From FEN-1219 sp963810755 (GTDB lineage: Bacteria; Pseudomonadota; Gammaproteobacteria; Steroidobacterales; Rariloculaceae), in NCBI GenBank assembly GCA_963810755.1, contig CAWEOP010000003.1:1116001-1180000 (forward strand): a DNA stretch of 64,000 nt. The letters run 5' to 3'. The notes below the pieces were generated by a model. That model did not search any database, was not told where the DNA came from, and saw only the letters and a list, made by a program, of their open reading frames with translations. Of this stretch, positions 8,248 through 16,514 are shown one piece after another. The stretch's first letter is position 1, and every line of letters starts with the position of its first letter. The translations under genes were made by a program, and so were the position numbers.

Positions 8248-10179
8248 CTAGGCCGCGGCCGCGGCTTGTCCGCGCGCTTCGGCCTCGGTGCGGAGCTGCT
8301 CGATCGCTTGCGCGAGCGGCAGCACCACCTGGTTCTGTTGGCCGAACCGCCGAATCGCCACCGTGCTCTCGGCCACCTCGCGCTTGCCCGCCGCGATCAG
8401 CACGGGCACTTTCGCGAGGCTGTGCTCGCGCACCTTGTAGTTGATCTTCTCGTTGCGCAGATCCGGCGTTGCGCGCAGCCCGGCAGCTGTGAGCTCCCGC
8501 ACCACGTGCTGCGCGTACTGATCCGCGTCCGACGTGATCGTCGCGACGACCACTTGCTGTGGAGCGAGCCAGAAGGGCAGTGCGCCGGCGTAGTGCTCGA
8601 GCAAGATGCCGATGAAACGCTCGAGCGAGCCGAAGATCGCGCGGTGCAGCAGCACCGGCGTATGGCGGTTGCCGTCCTCGCCGATGTACGTCGCACCGAG
8701 CCGCGCGGGTAAATTGAGATCGACCTGCAGCGTGCCGCACTGCCAATCGCGGCCGATCGCATCGCGCAGCACGAATTCGATCTTAGGGCCGTAGAACGCG
8801 CCTTCGCCTTTGTTCAGCGAGTACTTCAACCCGAGCGCGTCCATTGCACGAGTGAGAGCGGCCTCGGCACGGTCCCAGACGGCGTCGTCGCCCACGCGCT
8901 TCGGCGGTCGATCAGCGAACTTCATGAGCACGTCCGTGAAGCCGAAATCGCGATAGATCTCGAGGAGCAACCGGCAAACGCCGCCCGTCTCCGCCGTGAT
9001 TTGCTCCTCCGTGCAGAAGATGTGCGCATCGTCCTGCGTGAACGCGCGTACCCGCATCAGCCCATGCAGTGCGCCAGACGGCTCGTAGCGGTGCACCTTG
9101 CCGAACTCCGACACGCGATACGGCAGGTCGCGATAGCTGCGCAGATCGTTCTTGAAGATTTGCACGTGACCGGGGCAGTTCATCGGCTTCACCGCGAACA
9201 CCTGCTCGTCGGCCGTGGTGCTCGTGAACATGCTCTCGCCGAACGTCGCCCAGTGGCCGGACGCCTCCCAGAGCGAGCGCGCCATGAGCTCCGGCGTGTT
9301 CACCTCGCGATAGCCCGCCTTGAGCTGGCGCGCGCGCAGGTACTCGACGAGCGTGCGGAACAGCGACCAGCCCTTTTCGTGCCAGAACACCGCCCCGACG
9401 GCCTCGTCCTGGAAATGAAACAGATCCATCGCGCGCCCGAGCTTGCGATGATCGCGCCGCTCGGCTTCCTCGAGCCGGTCGAGATAGGCCTTGAGCTCCT
9501 TCGCGTCGGACCACGCGGTGCCGTAGACGCGCTGCAGCATCTCGTTGTCGGAGTTGCCGCGCCAATACGCGCCCGCGAGCTTCGTGAGCTTGAACCCCGC
9601 GCCGAGCCGCCCGGTCGACGGCAGATGCGGGCCGCGGCATAGGTCGATGAAGTTGCCCTGGCGGTACAGGCTGATCTGCTCGCCGGCCGGGATCGAGCCG
9701 ATGATCTCGGCTTTGTACGCTTCGCCTTGAGATTTGAAGAACTCGATCGCGCGGTCGCGATCCCAGACCTCGCGCACGATCTTCTCGTCGCGCGCCACGA
9801 TCTCGTGCATCCGCTTCTCGATTTTCTCGAGGTCCTCGGGCGTGAACGGCTCTTTGCGCGCGAAGTCGTAGTAGAAGCCGTTCTCGATCGCGGGGCCGAT
9901 CGTCACCTGCGTTTCCGGGTAGAGCTCCTTCACGGCCTCGGCCATCACGTGCGCGGCATCGTGGCGCAGGAGCTCCAGTCCGTCCTTCGAGGTGCGCGTG
10001 ACGATCTCGACGCTCGCGTCGTCTTCGATCGGCAACGTGAGGTCCTTGAGCTCGCCATTCACGCGCACGGCGACCGCGTCGCGCTCGAGCCGTGCGCCGA
10101 TGCTTTTCGCCACGGCTCCGCCGTCGACAGCCTCGGCAAAAGTCCTTTTCGATCCGTCGGGCAACGTGATTGTGGGCAT
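8248..10179 (-). CDS. thrS: Threonyl-tRNA synthetase
   Basis: 643 residues, the full length for the family. It has an N-terminal TGS domain (MPTITLPDGSKRTFAEAV), an editing domain with the H-x3-H signature (LLRHDAAHVMAEAV), and a class II catalytic core with the zinc cysteine in KPMNCPGHVQIFK and motif 3 in HRAIFGSLERFIGILLEHYAG. A C-terminal anticodon-binding domain ends the protein. It charges tRNA-Thr with threonine in the cytoplasm. In many gammaproteobacteria thrS is followed by infC, rpmI and rplT; here it is followed by an unrelated hydrolase gene. Confidence 0.98.
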   Translation of the reverse strand: MPTITLPDGSKRTFAEAVDGGAVAKSIGARLERDAVAVRVNGELKDLTLPIEDDASVEIVTRTSKDGLELLRHDAAHVMAEAVKELYPETQVTIGPAIENGFYYDFARKEPFTPEDLEKIEKRMHEIVARDEKIVREVWDRDRAIEFFKSQGEAYKAEIIGSIPAGEQISLYRQGNFIDLCRGPHLPSTGRLGAGFKLTKLAGAYWRGNSDNEMLQRVYGTAWSDAKELKAYLDRLEEAERRDHRKLGRAMDLFHFQDEAVGAVFWHEKGWSLFRTLVEYLRARQLKAGYREVNTPELMARSLWEASGHWATFGESMFTSTTADEQVFAVKPMNCPGHVQIFKNDLRSYRDLPYRVSEFGKVHRYEPSGALHGLMRVRAFTQDDAHIFCTEEQITAETGGVCRLLLEIYRDFGFTDVLMKFADRPPKRVGDDAVWDRAEAALTRAMDALGLKYSLNKGEGAFYGPKIEFVLRDAIGRDWQCGTLQVDLNLPARLGATYIGEDGNRHTPVLLHRAIFGSLERFIGILLEHYAGALPFWLAPQQVVVATITSDADQYAQHVVRELTAAGLRATPDLRNEKINYKVREHSLAKVPVLIAAGKREVAESTVAIRRFGQQNQVVLPLAQAIEQLRTEAEARGQAAAAA

Positions 10180-10227
10180 GGTCTATCGGCTCGAGAATTT
10201 CCGGGTGGAGGCGCTCTTTTTTCGCCC

Positions 10228-10262
10228 GCGCATTGTAACCGCAGAATTCGTAGGATAATGCG
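10228..10262. promoter_or_regulatory. Probable divergent promoter region for thrS and gloB
   Basis: The minus strand has TACAAT (10232-10237), a good -10 box about 53 bases upstream of thrS. The plus strand has GATAAT (10254-10259) with TTGTAA 14 bases upstream of it, a weak -35 match, pointing to gloB. The two elements overlap in the same 190-base gap. Weak evidence. Confidence 0.3.
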
Positions 10263-10369
10263 GGGCGGCCTGCAGCGGGCGCCCGGTTACCGAAAACGTG
10301 CTTGGATGGTGTCGACACGCCGCTGCGTCGCGGGGCGATAACGTTCGCTGCACGCTAACGAGTCACGCG

Positions 10370-11140
10370 ATGAAACCGATCGAAATTCACATGTTCCCGT
10401 GCCTGCAGGACAACTACGGGTACCTTCTGCACGACGAGGCGGCGGCGGTCACTGCCGCGATCGACACGCCGGACGCCGCCGCGATCCTCGCGGCGCTCGC
10501 GCAGCGGGGGTGGCGACTCACGCATATCTTGAACACGCACCATCATTCGGATCACGCCGGCGGCAACCTCGAGCTCAAACAGCGGACGGGCTGCCGAATC
10601 ATCGGCCCGCGCGCGGACGCCGCTCGTATCCCGGGCATCGACGTGCTGGTCGGCGACGGTGATTCGTTCGACCTCGGCTCGCACCGCGTCGAAGTCTTCG
10701 ACACACCGGGACACACGCGGGGACACATCGTCTATTGGCTGCCCGGCGACGAAGTCGCGTTCGTCGGCGACACCCTGTTTGCAATGGGTTGCGGACGGTT
10801 GTTCGAGGGCACGCCCGCGCAGATGTGGAGCTCGCTGCAGAAGATCGCGCGTTGGCCCGACGAAACGCGGCTCTATTGCGCCCATGAATACACGCAGTCG
10901 AATGGCCGTTTCGCGCTCACGGTGGAGCCGGGCAACCGCGCGCTCGTCGCCCGAATGGAGCAAGTCGCGCGGGCGCGCACAGCGGGGCTGCCCACGATCC
11001 CGACGACGGTGGCGCTCGAGAAGGCGACGAATCCGTTCTTACGCGCCGCGAGCCGCGACTTGCAAGCAACCGTGGGTCTCAGCGGCGCGAGCGACGTCGA
11101 GGTATTCGCGAAAACGCGAGCGCTCAAGGACGCGTTCTGA
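10370..11140 (+). CDS. gloB: Hydroxyacylglutathione hydrolase (glyoxalase II)
   Basis: 256 residues with a metallo-beta-lactamase fold. It hydrolyses S-lactoylglutathione to lactate and glutathione in methylglyoxal detoxification. The metal motif THHHSDH is at 56-62, further ligands are in DTPGHTRGH, the bridging aspartate is in FVGDTLFAMGCGRLFEG, and the last histidine is in YCAHEYTQSN. The C-terminal substrate-binding helices include the family motif NPFLR. I chose the ATG at 10370, where the conserved part starts; the frame is open 72 bases further upstream. It diverges from thrS and converges on the PilZ gene. Confidence 0.96.
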   Translation: MKPIEIHMFPCLQDNYGYLLHDEAAAVTAAIDTPDAAAILAALAQRGWRLTHILNTHHHSDHAGGNLELKQRTGCRIIGPRADAARIPGIDVLVGDGDSFDLGSHRVEVFDTPGHTRGHIVYWLPGDEVAFVGDTLFAMGCGRLFEGTPAQMWSSLQKIARWPDETRLYCAHEYTQSNGRFALTVEPGNRALVARMEQVARARTAGLPTIPTTVALEKATNPFLRAASRDLQATVGLSGASDVEVFAKTRALKDAF

Positions 11141-11197
11141 CGTCCTGCTGACGGGTCCTGGAGAGGCGTGTCCTCGAGCTTGGCTACCGCGTGGGCG

Positions 11198-11485
11198 TCA
11201 GGCGCTCGTGCGAAGCTGCGCCCGGCCCTGCATCATCAGCCCGACTCCGCGCTCCGAGACGTGCGCGAGGACGGCTTTGCGGCGATGCAGCCGGACCGTG
11301 TCGCCGAGGTTCACGGCGAACACGAGGTTGACGACGGTTCCCGCCGGAAGCCCGAGAGCTTTGATCTCGAGAAACACGCCCATGGCCGACAGGTTTCTCG
11401 CCCTACAGCGGTGGAAACGGCCGCCTGGTACGGACAGGTAGACCGTGGTCGCGACCTTGTTTCTTTCCAGCAGACGTCTTTCCAT
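11198..11485 (-). CDS. Small PilZ-domain protein
   Basis: 95 residues, a single PilZ domain. The c-di-GMP motif is only partly canonical: ERRLLERNKVATTV at the start, then NLSAMGVFLEI in the position of the D/NxSxxG motif. It is the last leftward gene of the flagellar arm (flgA, flgM, flgN, csrA-like, PilZ). In pseudomonads a longer PilZ protein, FlgZ, is linked to flgMN and brakes swimming, so a motility role is a fair inference. It lacks the YcgR N-terminal domain. The T/A-rich stretch just upstream (11486-11510) may contain its promoter. Confidence 0.72.
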   Translation of the reverse strand: MERRLLERNKVATTVYLSVPGGRFHRCRARNLSAMGVFLEIKALGLPAGTVVNLVFAVNLGDTVRLHRRKAVLAHVSERGVGLMMQGRAQLRTSA

Positions 11486-11716
11486 CTGGCGGTTCTTTTT
11501 TTGTTGTTGATCCCGAGGTGCTGAGGATGCGTTGCGGCGGCGCGAGAAATCAAGCCCTTGTCGGACGCGCGCGGATTAGGCCCCCCGGGCGGGGAGCTTG
11601 GAGTCGGCGGAGCGATTATGTTGCGCGAATTCCGCTGCGCGGGAACGAGACGACCGCGGCTGCCGTGGCGCGCCGAGTAAAGGACTGCGGCGCCGGGCGT
11701 GGCGCGCGGGGCGGAC
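11486..11716. other. Non-coding gap between csrA-like and PilZ genes
   Basis: 231 bases without a convincing gene on either strand. It contains a run of T residues next to the PilZ start and an otherwise GC-rich sequence. I see no terminator with a T tract or recognisable promoter pair. Confidence 0.5.
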
Positions 11717-11923
11717 CTACTCTTCTTTGCCCTTGTCTTTGCGGCGGATGCAAAGCTCCGGAGGAGCGGCGATCCCCATCTTTACGCGCCGGCCGTTGCC
11801 GCCGAGCAGCGTGATCTCGATCGGTCCCTTCGCGAACAAATCGTTTAGGGTCAACGTGCCGTCCGCGCCGTCGGCCAGCTTGATCTGAATGGCCTCGTCA
11901 GAACGTCTGCTTACCACCAACAT
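11717..11923 (-). CDS. CsrA/RsmN-family RNA-binding regulator with inserted segment
   Basis: 68 residues. It opens like CsrA (MLVVSRRSDEAIQIK) and closes like it (GNGRRVKMGIAAPPELCIRR). R61 aligns with the RNA-contacting R44 of CsrA. Between beta strands 2 and 3 about 17 extra residues are present (LADGADGTLTLNDLFAKG), the place where RsmN/RsmF of Pseudomonas aeruginosa carries its extra helix. CsrA proteins bind GGA motifs in mRNA leaders and control translation, including that of flagellar genes. The ATG at 11923 has GGAG 9 bases upstream. It sits 20 bases after flgN, in the flgM operon. The target RNAs are unknown, and another canonical csrA probably exists elsewhere in the genome. Confidence 0.78.
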   Translation of the reverse strand: MLVVSRRSDEAIQIKLADGADGTLTLNDLFAKGPIEITLLGGNGRRVKMGIAAPPELCIRRKDKGKEE

Positions 11924-11943
11924 GCGTCTGTCTCCGATTTTGT

Positions 11944-12369
11944 TCACGCCGTGCCGAGCGGCCGTGCGCTTCGCGCCGAAGGCTTGAGACCGTTCGGATC
12001 GTAAAAGCCCGGCTCCGCGCCGCGCAGCGTTTGCAGCGCGAGGCGCACTTGCTCGCTGCGCGCCTTCACCAACGCACCGTTGCGCTGGTTCTGTTCCTTG
12101 CAGGCCGCGACGAGCTCGAGCAACGCGTTCCACGCCGGCTCGTCTCGCGCGCTTTGCGACATGCTGTGCTCTAGCTGCTCGCTCAGCCCGCGCCGTTCGG
12201 TCTCGAGCGTTTCGAGCGCATCGACGAGGCGCGCCTTATCCGCGCCCGCGGTACTCAGAAGATCCGCGTCGCCGACAACGAGCGCGTGATTCTCGCGGCC
12301 GAGCGTCTCGAGCATCGCCTGCGCGCAGCGCAGCTGCTCGTTCAACACGTCTGCCAAGCGCGGCGTCAC
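11944..12369 (-). CDS. flgN: Flagellar export chaperone FlgN
   Basis: 141 residues, mostly helical and acidic in the middle, with a C-terminus ending GFYDPNGLKPSARSARPLG as in gammaproteobacterial FlgN. It escorts the hook-filament junction proteins FlgK and FlgL to the export apparatus. Identification rests on size, the ALQTLRG...YDPNG tail and the position directly downstream of flgM (14-base gap). Confidence 0.87.
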   Translation of the reverse strand: MTPRLADVLNEQLRCAQAMLETLGRENHALVVGDADLLSTAGADKARLVDALETLETERRGLSEQLEHSMSQSARDEPAWNALLELVAACKEQNQRNGALVKARSEQVRLALQTLRGAEPGFYDPNGLKPSARSARPLGTA

Positions 12370-12383
12370 GGTTCGGCTCGCCT

Positions 12384-12698
12384 TCAGGCGAGCAGCTCCC
12401 GATCGAAGCGAATCATGTTGTCCGCGACGGCCTGATCGTCGATCTCGTAGGTCCCAGACGAGAGCGCATCCTTGATCGTACGGACCCGCTCGGCGTCCAC
12501 GACCGGCAGGCCATGGACGAGCTCCTCGAGCTTGCTCATGAGCAGGCCCGAGCGCGTCAGATTCACGCTGTCACCGGTAGGCGCCACGCTCGGAGTGCCT
12601 TCGGCCGTGCCGCCGCCGGCCGGTTTGGCGGCGTCGGTGCGGCGCGTCCCGGCGGCATCCGCCGGCCGTAGGCCTTGTCCGTTGATTCGTTCTGTCAT
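12384..12698 (-). CDS. flgM: Anti-sigma-28 factor FlgM
   Basis: 104 residues with a disordered, glycine- and proline-rich N-terminus and the typical C-terminal helices (VDAERVRTIKDALSSGTYEI, then VADNMIRFDRELL) that hold FliA inactive until the hook is finished and FlgM is exported. It is preceded by a sigma-28 promoter (12737-12763, minus strand), giving the usual feedback loop with fliA at 53552. flgN and the csrA-like gene follow it. Confidence 0.94.
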   Translation of the reverse strand: MTERINGQGLRPADAAGTRRTDAAKPAGGGTAEGTPSVAPTGDSVNLTRSGLLMSKLEELVHGLPVVDAERVRTIKDALSSGTYEIDDQAVADNMIRFDRELLA

Positions 12699-12736
12699 AA
12701 CGACGTTCTCCGGCGCCTCTCAGCGCCTTGGGGTGC

Positions 12737-12763
12737 TTATCGACCGCAGGCGCGGCAACTTTA
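12737..12763 (-). promoter_or_regulatory. Sigma-28 (FliA) promoter of flgM
   Basis: On the minus strand TAAAGTTG, 11 bases, GTCGATAA. This matches the sigma-28 consensus TAAAGTTT-N11-GCCGATAA at 14 of 16 positions. It ends 38 bases upstream of the flgM ATG. Confidence 0.85.
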
Positions 12764-12777
12764 GTCGCCGCGCCGAA

Positions 12778-13533
12778 TTATGTTCCAACCCTGACTTCCC
12801 CAGAGGCTTCGACCACGCCTTCCACCACTCGGCCGGAGGGGCTCCGTACCCGGACCCGCTGGTTCAGACGGCCGCTTTCGAGAGCCACGCCCTCCGACTT
12901 CACGCTCACCGAACCGGCGCCGGACACCAGGGTCACGAGCGCGCCTCGCTCGATGAGCTCAGGGTGCTCGAGGGCTGCGGGAACGAGCACGGTCCCGGAC
13001 GGAATGGTGCGCCGCACGGTGAGGCCTACGGCCTGTGCGGGATCGCCGATGAACTCGTAAGGCAGCGCCGTGGAGGATTGCTTGCGCGTCTCGAGATCGT
13101 CCGCGGTGAGTATTTCTCCGGCGGCGATGCTGCGGCGCGCGATGACCACGCCGATCTGCTCGATGACGCGTACCGGCACGAACAGCCGCCAGGCTTGTTT
13201 ACCCGTGCAGCTCACGACGACCACGCCTTGACCGTTGCGCAGCTCGCGCTGCAGTTGCGCGTCGAGCGGTAGCCCGCATGCGGGCAGGCTCAGGCGTTCG
13301 TCGATGCCCACCGCCTCGACGACGGCATTCGTAGCGCTACCCACCGTCTTCAAGACGAGCTCGCGCGCCGCGGCGCGGATTTCGTCGACCGATTGGCGCG
13401 CGGTGGGAGGTTGCGCGTGCGCGCCGAACGTCAATGCGCCGGCAGCGAACGTCAAAATGCCGACGATTGCCGAGCGCGGCAGCGCTAGGAACCACGCGAT
13501 TCCCTTGAGTATCGGTCTAAAGCTCGTGCTCAT
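12778..13533 (-). CDS. flgA: Flagellar basal body P-ring formation protein FlgA
   Basis: 251 residues. A basic start and a long hydrophobic segment ending FGAHA/QPP form a signal peptide (about 1-45). The mature part has SAF-like domains (AAGEILTADDLETRK; AVGLTVRRTIPSGTVLVPAAL) and ends with VRVRSPSGRVVEGVVEASG. It is the periplasmic chaperone for P-ring assembly by FlgI. I chose the ATG at 13533; the frame is open upstream, but the signal peptide begins here. It diverges from flgB. A sigma-54 element lies only a few bases before the start. Confidence 0.93.
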   Translation of the reverse strand: MSTSFRPILKGIAWFLALPRSAIVGILTFAAGALTFGAHAQPPTARQSVDEIRAAARELVLKTVGSATNAVVEAVGIDERLSLPACGLPLDAQLQRELRNGQGVVVVSCTGKQAWRLFVPVRVIEQIGVVIARRSIAAGEILTADDLETRKQSSTALPYEFIGDPAQAVGLTVRRTIPSGTVLVPAALEHPELIERGALVTLVSGAGSVSVKSEGVALESGRLNQRVRVRSPSGRVVEGVVEASGEVRVGT

Positions 13534-13546
13534 GTGCGCCGAGCTT

Positions 13547-13562
13547 TGCAAGACATATGCCA
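13547..13562 (-). promoter_or_regulatory. Sigma-54 promoter pointing to flgA
   Basis: On the minus strand TGGCATATGTCTTGCA, with GG and GC exactly 10 bases apart, a full match to the -24/-12 consensus. The predicted start of transcription lies about 4 bases before the flgA ATG, so the mRNA would have almost no leader. Confidence 0.65.
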
Positions 13563-13693
13563 CGAGCACGCTCGTCGGCGAGTCGGTTCGCACCGGCAAA
13601 CGATCGCCGGTCGCGCTTGCGCAGCGGCAAGGTCGTTCCGCAGCGAAGCGCGCCGCGACGCTTCGGCCGCAAGCAGCACACGGGTTTCGACCC

Positions 13694-13710
13694 TTGGCAC
13701 GGTTGTTGCT
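13694..13710 (+). promoter_or_regulatory. Sigma-54 promoter of the flgB operon
   Basis: TTGGCACGGTTGTTGCT, an essentially perfect -24/-12 element (GG-N10-GC). Predicted transcription starts near 13720, about 30 bases before the flgB ATG. Confidence 0.88.
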
Positions 13711-13751
13711 CCAGGGGACGCAATCGCTGCTTTGCGACGAAGGAAACGACG

Positions 13752-14129
13752 ATGGAATCGATTCTAGGTGTGCACGAATCCGCGCTGCTGTTCAAAGCGC
13801 GCCGCATGGAAGTGCTCGCGGCGAATCTCGCGAACGCAGACACGCCGCGCTACAAGGCGCGTGATATGGAATTCAGCGCGGTGCTCGCCGGCGTCGTGCC
13901 GACGAAGCTCAAGACCACGAATGCGCGCCACATCGACGTTTCTCCGGCCGCCGGCGGAGACGCCCTGAAGTACCGGATTCCCCATCAGCCGGCGCTCGAC
14001 GGCAACACCGTCGAAACGGACCTCGAGCTCGCGCGCTACGCCGAGAACGCGGTCGGCTACCAGGCGAGCCTCATGTTCGCGAACAACCGTATTTCTACGC
14101 TGCGCACGGCGCTCGCGGGGGCCCGCTGA
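13752..14129 (+). CDS. flgB: Flagellar basal-body rod protein FlgB
   Basis: 125 residues, proximal rod subunit exported by the flagellar type III apparatus. The N-terminal helix with RRMEVLAANLANADTPRYKARDM is the family signature. The ATG at 13752 has AAGGAA upstream. It is the first gene of the rod-hook operon behind a sigma-54 promoter, and its stop TGA overlaps the ATG of flgC. Confidence 0.96.
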   Translation: MESILGVHESALLFKARRMEVLAANLANADTPRYKARDMEFSAVLAGVVPTKLKTTNARHIDVSPAAGGDALKYRIPHQPALDGNTVETDLELARYAENAVGYQASLMFANNRISTLRTALAGAR

Positions 14130-14539
14130 TGAGCATTTTCAGCACCTTCGACATCGCGGGCTCCGCGCTCAGCGCGCAGTCGCTGCGCTTGAACCTCACG
14201 GCGAGCAATCTCGCGAACATGCACGACGTCGCGGGCAGCGCCGCGGACGTCTACCGGTCGCGCCAGGCGATGTTTCGCGCCGCCGGCGACCCGTTCTCGA
14301 GCGCGCTCGCGGGAGTCGACGTGCTCGGCGTCATGGAAAGCACGGCGCCGCCCATCGAGCGCTACGACCCGGGTAACCCGCAAGCGAACGAGGAAGGTCT
14401 CGTGTACGCGGCCAACGTGAACGCAATGGAAGAGATGGCGAACATGATTTCGGCCTCGCGTTCGTATCAGAGCAACCTCGAGGTGATCAACACCGCGAAG
14501 GATCTGATGCTGCGTACGTTGACGTTGGGCCAAGGCTAA
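14129..14539 (+). CDS. flgC: Flagellar basal-body rod protein FlgC
   Basis: 136 residues, proximal rod subunit. The N-terminus (FDIAGSALSAQSLRLNLTASN) and the C-terminal ANVNAMEEMANMISASRSYQ are family hallmarks and form the paired helices of axial proteins. It is translationally coupled to flgB. Confidence 0.96.
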   Translation: MSIFSTFDIAGSALSAQSLRLNLTASNLANMHDVAGSAADVYRSRQAMFRAAGDPFSSALAGVDVLGVMESTAPPIERYDPGNPQANEEGLVYAANVNAMEEMANMISASRSYQSNLEVINTAKDLMLRTLTLGQG

Positions 14540-14548
14540 GGAGCGCAC

Positions 14549-15223
14549 ATGGTCGATTCGATCGGATCGGGTTTGGATCTGTCGGGCCTCGGACTCGCAC
14601 CGCCGCAGGCGGCGAAGAAGGACGAGCTCGGCCAGGAAGAGTTCCTGAACCTCATGGTCACGCAGCTCAAGAATCAGGACCCGTTCAAGCCGCTCGAGAG
14701 CGGCGAGTTCTTGGGCCAGCTCGCGCAGTTCGGCACGGTGTCCGGTCTCGCGGAGCTCAAAACCTCGTTCAGCGAGCTCGCGGGATCGCTCGTGTCGAAT
14801 CAGGCGCTGCAGGCCGCGTCGCTCGTCGGCCGCAACGCGCTGGTCGCGAGCTCCAAGCTCGCGCTCGACAAGGACGCCGTGCCGGTTCGCGGCGCGGTAG
14901 ATCTCACCGAGCCGGCCAACGCGGTGCGGATTCAGATCAGCAACGCGAAGGGCGAAGTCGTCCGCCAGCTCGATCTCGGGGGGCACGAGGCGGGTCTCGC
15001 GCGCTTCTCCTGGGACGGTCGTACGGCCGACGGCGGCGATGCACCTCCGGGCGCCTACAAGATCGCCGCGAGCTATCAGGTGGGCAACGAAATGTCTGCC
15101 GGAGAAACGCTCATTACTGCGCCGGTCGAGAGCGTCGTGTTCGGCCCGCAGGGATTCACGGTTCAAGTACGCGGATTGGGCGAGCTGCCGTTCAGCGCAG
15201 TGCGCGAGATCCGCAGCGAGTAA
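14549..15223 (+). CDS. flgD: Flagellar hook assembly protein FlgD
   Basis: 224 residues. The N-terminal export and capping region contains QEEFLNLMVTQLKNQDPFKP, the diagnostic FlgD motif. The C-terminal half is a beta domain with FSWDGRTADGGDAPPGAYK. FlgD caps the growing hook and is removed when the hook is complete. It follows flgC by 9 bases. Confidence 0.96.
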   Translation: MVDSIGSGLDLSGLGLAPPQAAKKDELGQEEFLNLMVTQLKNQDPFKPLESGEFLGQLAQFGTVSGLAELKTSFSELAGSLVSNQALQAASLVGRNALVASSKLALDKDAVPVRGAVDLTEPANAVRIQISNAKGEVVRQLDLGGHEAGLARFSWDGRTADGGDAPPGAYKIAASYQVGNEMSAGETLITAPVESVVFGPQGFTVQVRGLGELPFSAVREIRSE

Positions 15224-15277
15224 CAACCACATTTGGCTCTCGATGAGCCCAATCGGATCGAGTTAGAGGAGAGGACC

Positions 15278-16480
15278 ATGCCTTTTGCAATTGCACTCAG
15301 CGGTTTGAACGCAGCGTCATCGGATCTGAATGTGACCGCGAACAACATCGCGAATGCCAACACCGTCGGGTTCAAGGGATCGCGAGCGGAATTCGCGGAC
15401 GTATTCGCAGTCGGCGCGCAGGAAATCGGTAACGGCACGCGCTTGTCGGCCGTGACGCAGGAATTCGCCCAAGGCGGCGTCGACTTCACGGATCGCGCGC
15501 TCGATCTTGCGCTGAGCGGTGAAGGGTTCTTCACGGTGAGCGACAACGGCGTCGTGGCGTACACGCGCGTCGGCTCGTTCGGCGTCGATCGCGACGGTTT
15601 CGTCGTGAACAACCAGAATCAACGTCTGCAGATCTTCCCGCCCACGAACACCGGCGGGTTCAACACCGGAACGCTGGAGGATCTGCGCCTCGCGACGGCC
15701 GACTCGCCGCCGCAGCCGACTTCGACGGCGTCGTTCGGCATCAACCTGCCGGCCAACGCCTCGCCGCCGCCGGTCGCCGTGTTCGATCCGAACAACGCGT
15801 CGACCTACAACCATTCGACGGCCATCTCCATCTTCGATTCGCTCGGCGCGTCTCACGACGTGACGGCGTACTTCGTCAAGACGGCGACCGCCAATCAGTG
15901 GCAGGCGCGCTTCTACATCGACGGCGCGGCCGTCGGCGGCGCGAACACGATGACGTACTCGAACGTCGGCGTCTTGACGACGCCGGCGACGGGCACCTTC
16001 ACTCTGCCGGCGTACGCCCCGGCTTCCGGCGCCGCGCCGATCACCCTCGCGACCGATTTCATCCAGTCGACGCAGTACGGCTCGGCGTTCGGGGTGAACT
16101 CGCTGTCGCAGAACGGCTTCACCGCCGGCCGTCTGTCGAACATCGACGTCGACACGAGCGGAGTGATCTTCGCGCGCTTCACGAACGGCCGTTCCGAGCC
16201 GCTGGGTCAAGTCGCGTTGTCGAACTTCGCGAACGTTCAGGGTCTGCGGCAGCTCGGCGACACGGCTTGGGCGGAGACCTTCACCTCGGGCGACGCGATT
16301 CGCGGCTCCGCGGGAACCGGCAGCTTCGGCCTGATCCAGTCGGGCGCGCTCGAATCGTCGAACGTCGACCTCACGCAGCAGCTCGTGAACATGATCACCG
16401 CGCAGCGCAACTTCCAGGCGAACGCGCAGATGATCTCGACGGCCGATCAAGTCACGCAAACGATCATCAACATCCGCTAG
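15278..16480 (+). CDS. flgE: Flagellar hook protein FlgE
   Basis: 400 residues. The N-terminal axial motif (LNAASSDLNVTANNIANANT) and the C-terminal one (QQLVNMITAQRNFQANAQMI) flank the surface domains. The ATG at 15278 follows a strong ribosome site (AGAGGAGAGGA). It builds the universal joint between rod and filament. It is the fourth gene of the flgB operon. Confidence 0.96.
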   Translation: MPFAIALSGLNAASSDLNVTANNIANANTVGFKGSRAEFADVFAVGAQEIGNGTRLSAVTQEFAQGGVDFTDRALDLALSGEGFFTVSDNGVVAYTRVGSFGVDRDGFVVNNQNQRLQIFPPTNTGGFNTGTLEDLRLATADSPPQPTSTASFGINLPANASPPPVAVFDPNNASTYNHSTAISIFDSLGASHDVTAYFVKTATANQWQARFYIDGAAVGGANTMTYSNVGVLTTPATGTFTLPAYAPASGAAPITLATDFIQSTQYGSAFGVNSLSQNGFTAGRLSNIDVDTSGVIFARFTNGRSEPLGQVALSNFANVQGLRQLGDTAWAETFTSGDAIRGSAGTGSFGLIQSGALESSNVDLTQQLVNMITAQRNFQANAQMISTADQVTQTIINIR

Positions 16481-16514
16481 CCCAAGAATCGGCAGCAGGC
16501 GATAGGAACGAGCG

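Noticed and set aside
8084..8746. N-terminal extension of the fumarylacetoacetate hydrolase family gene.
   Set aside because: It is antisense-frame overlap with thrS, is arginine-rich, and a good ribosome site marks 8083.
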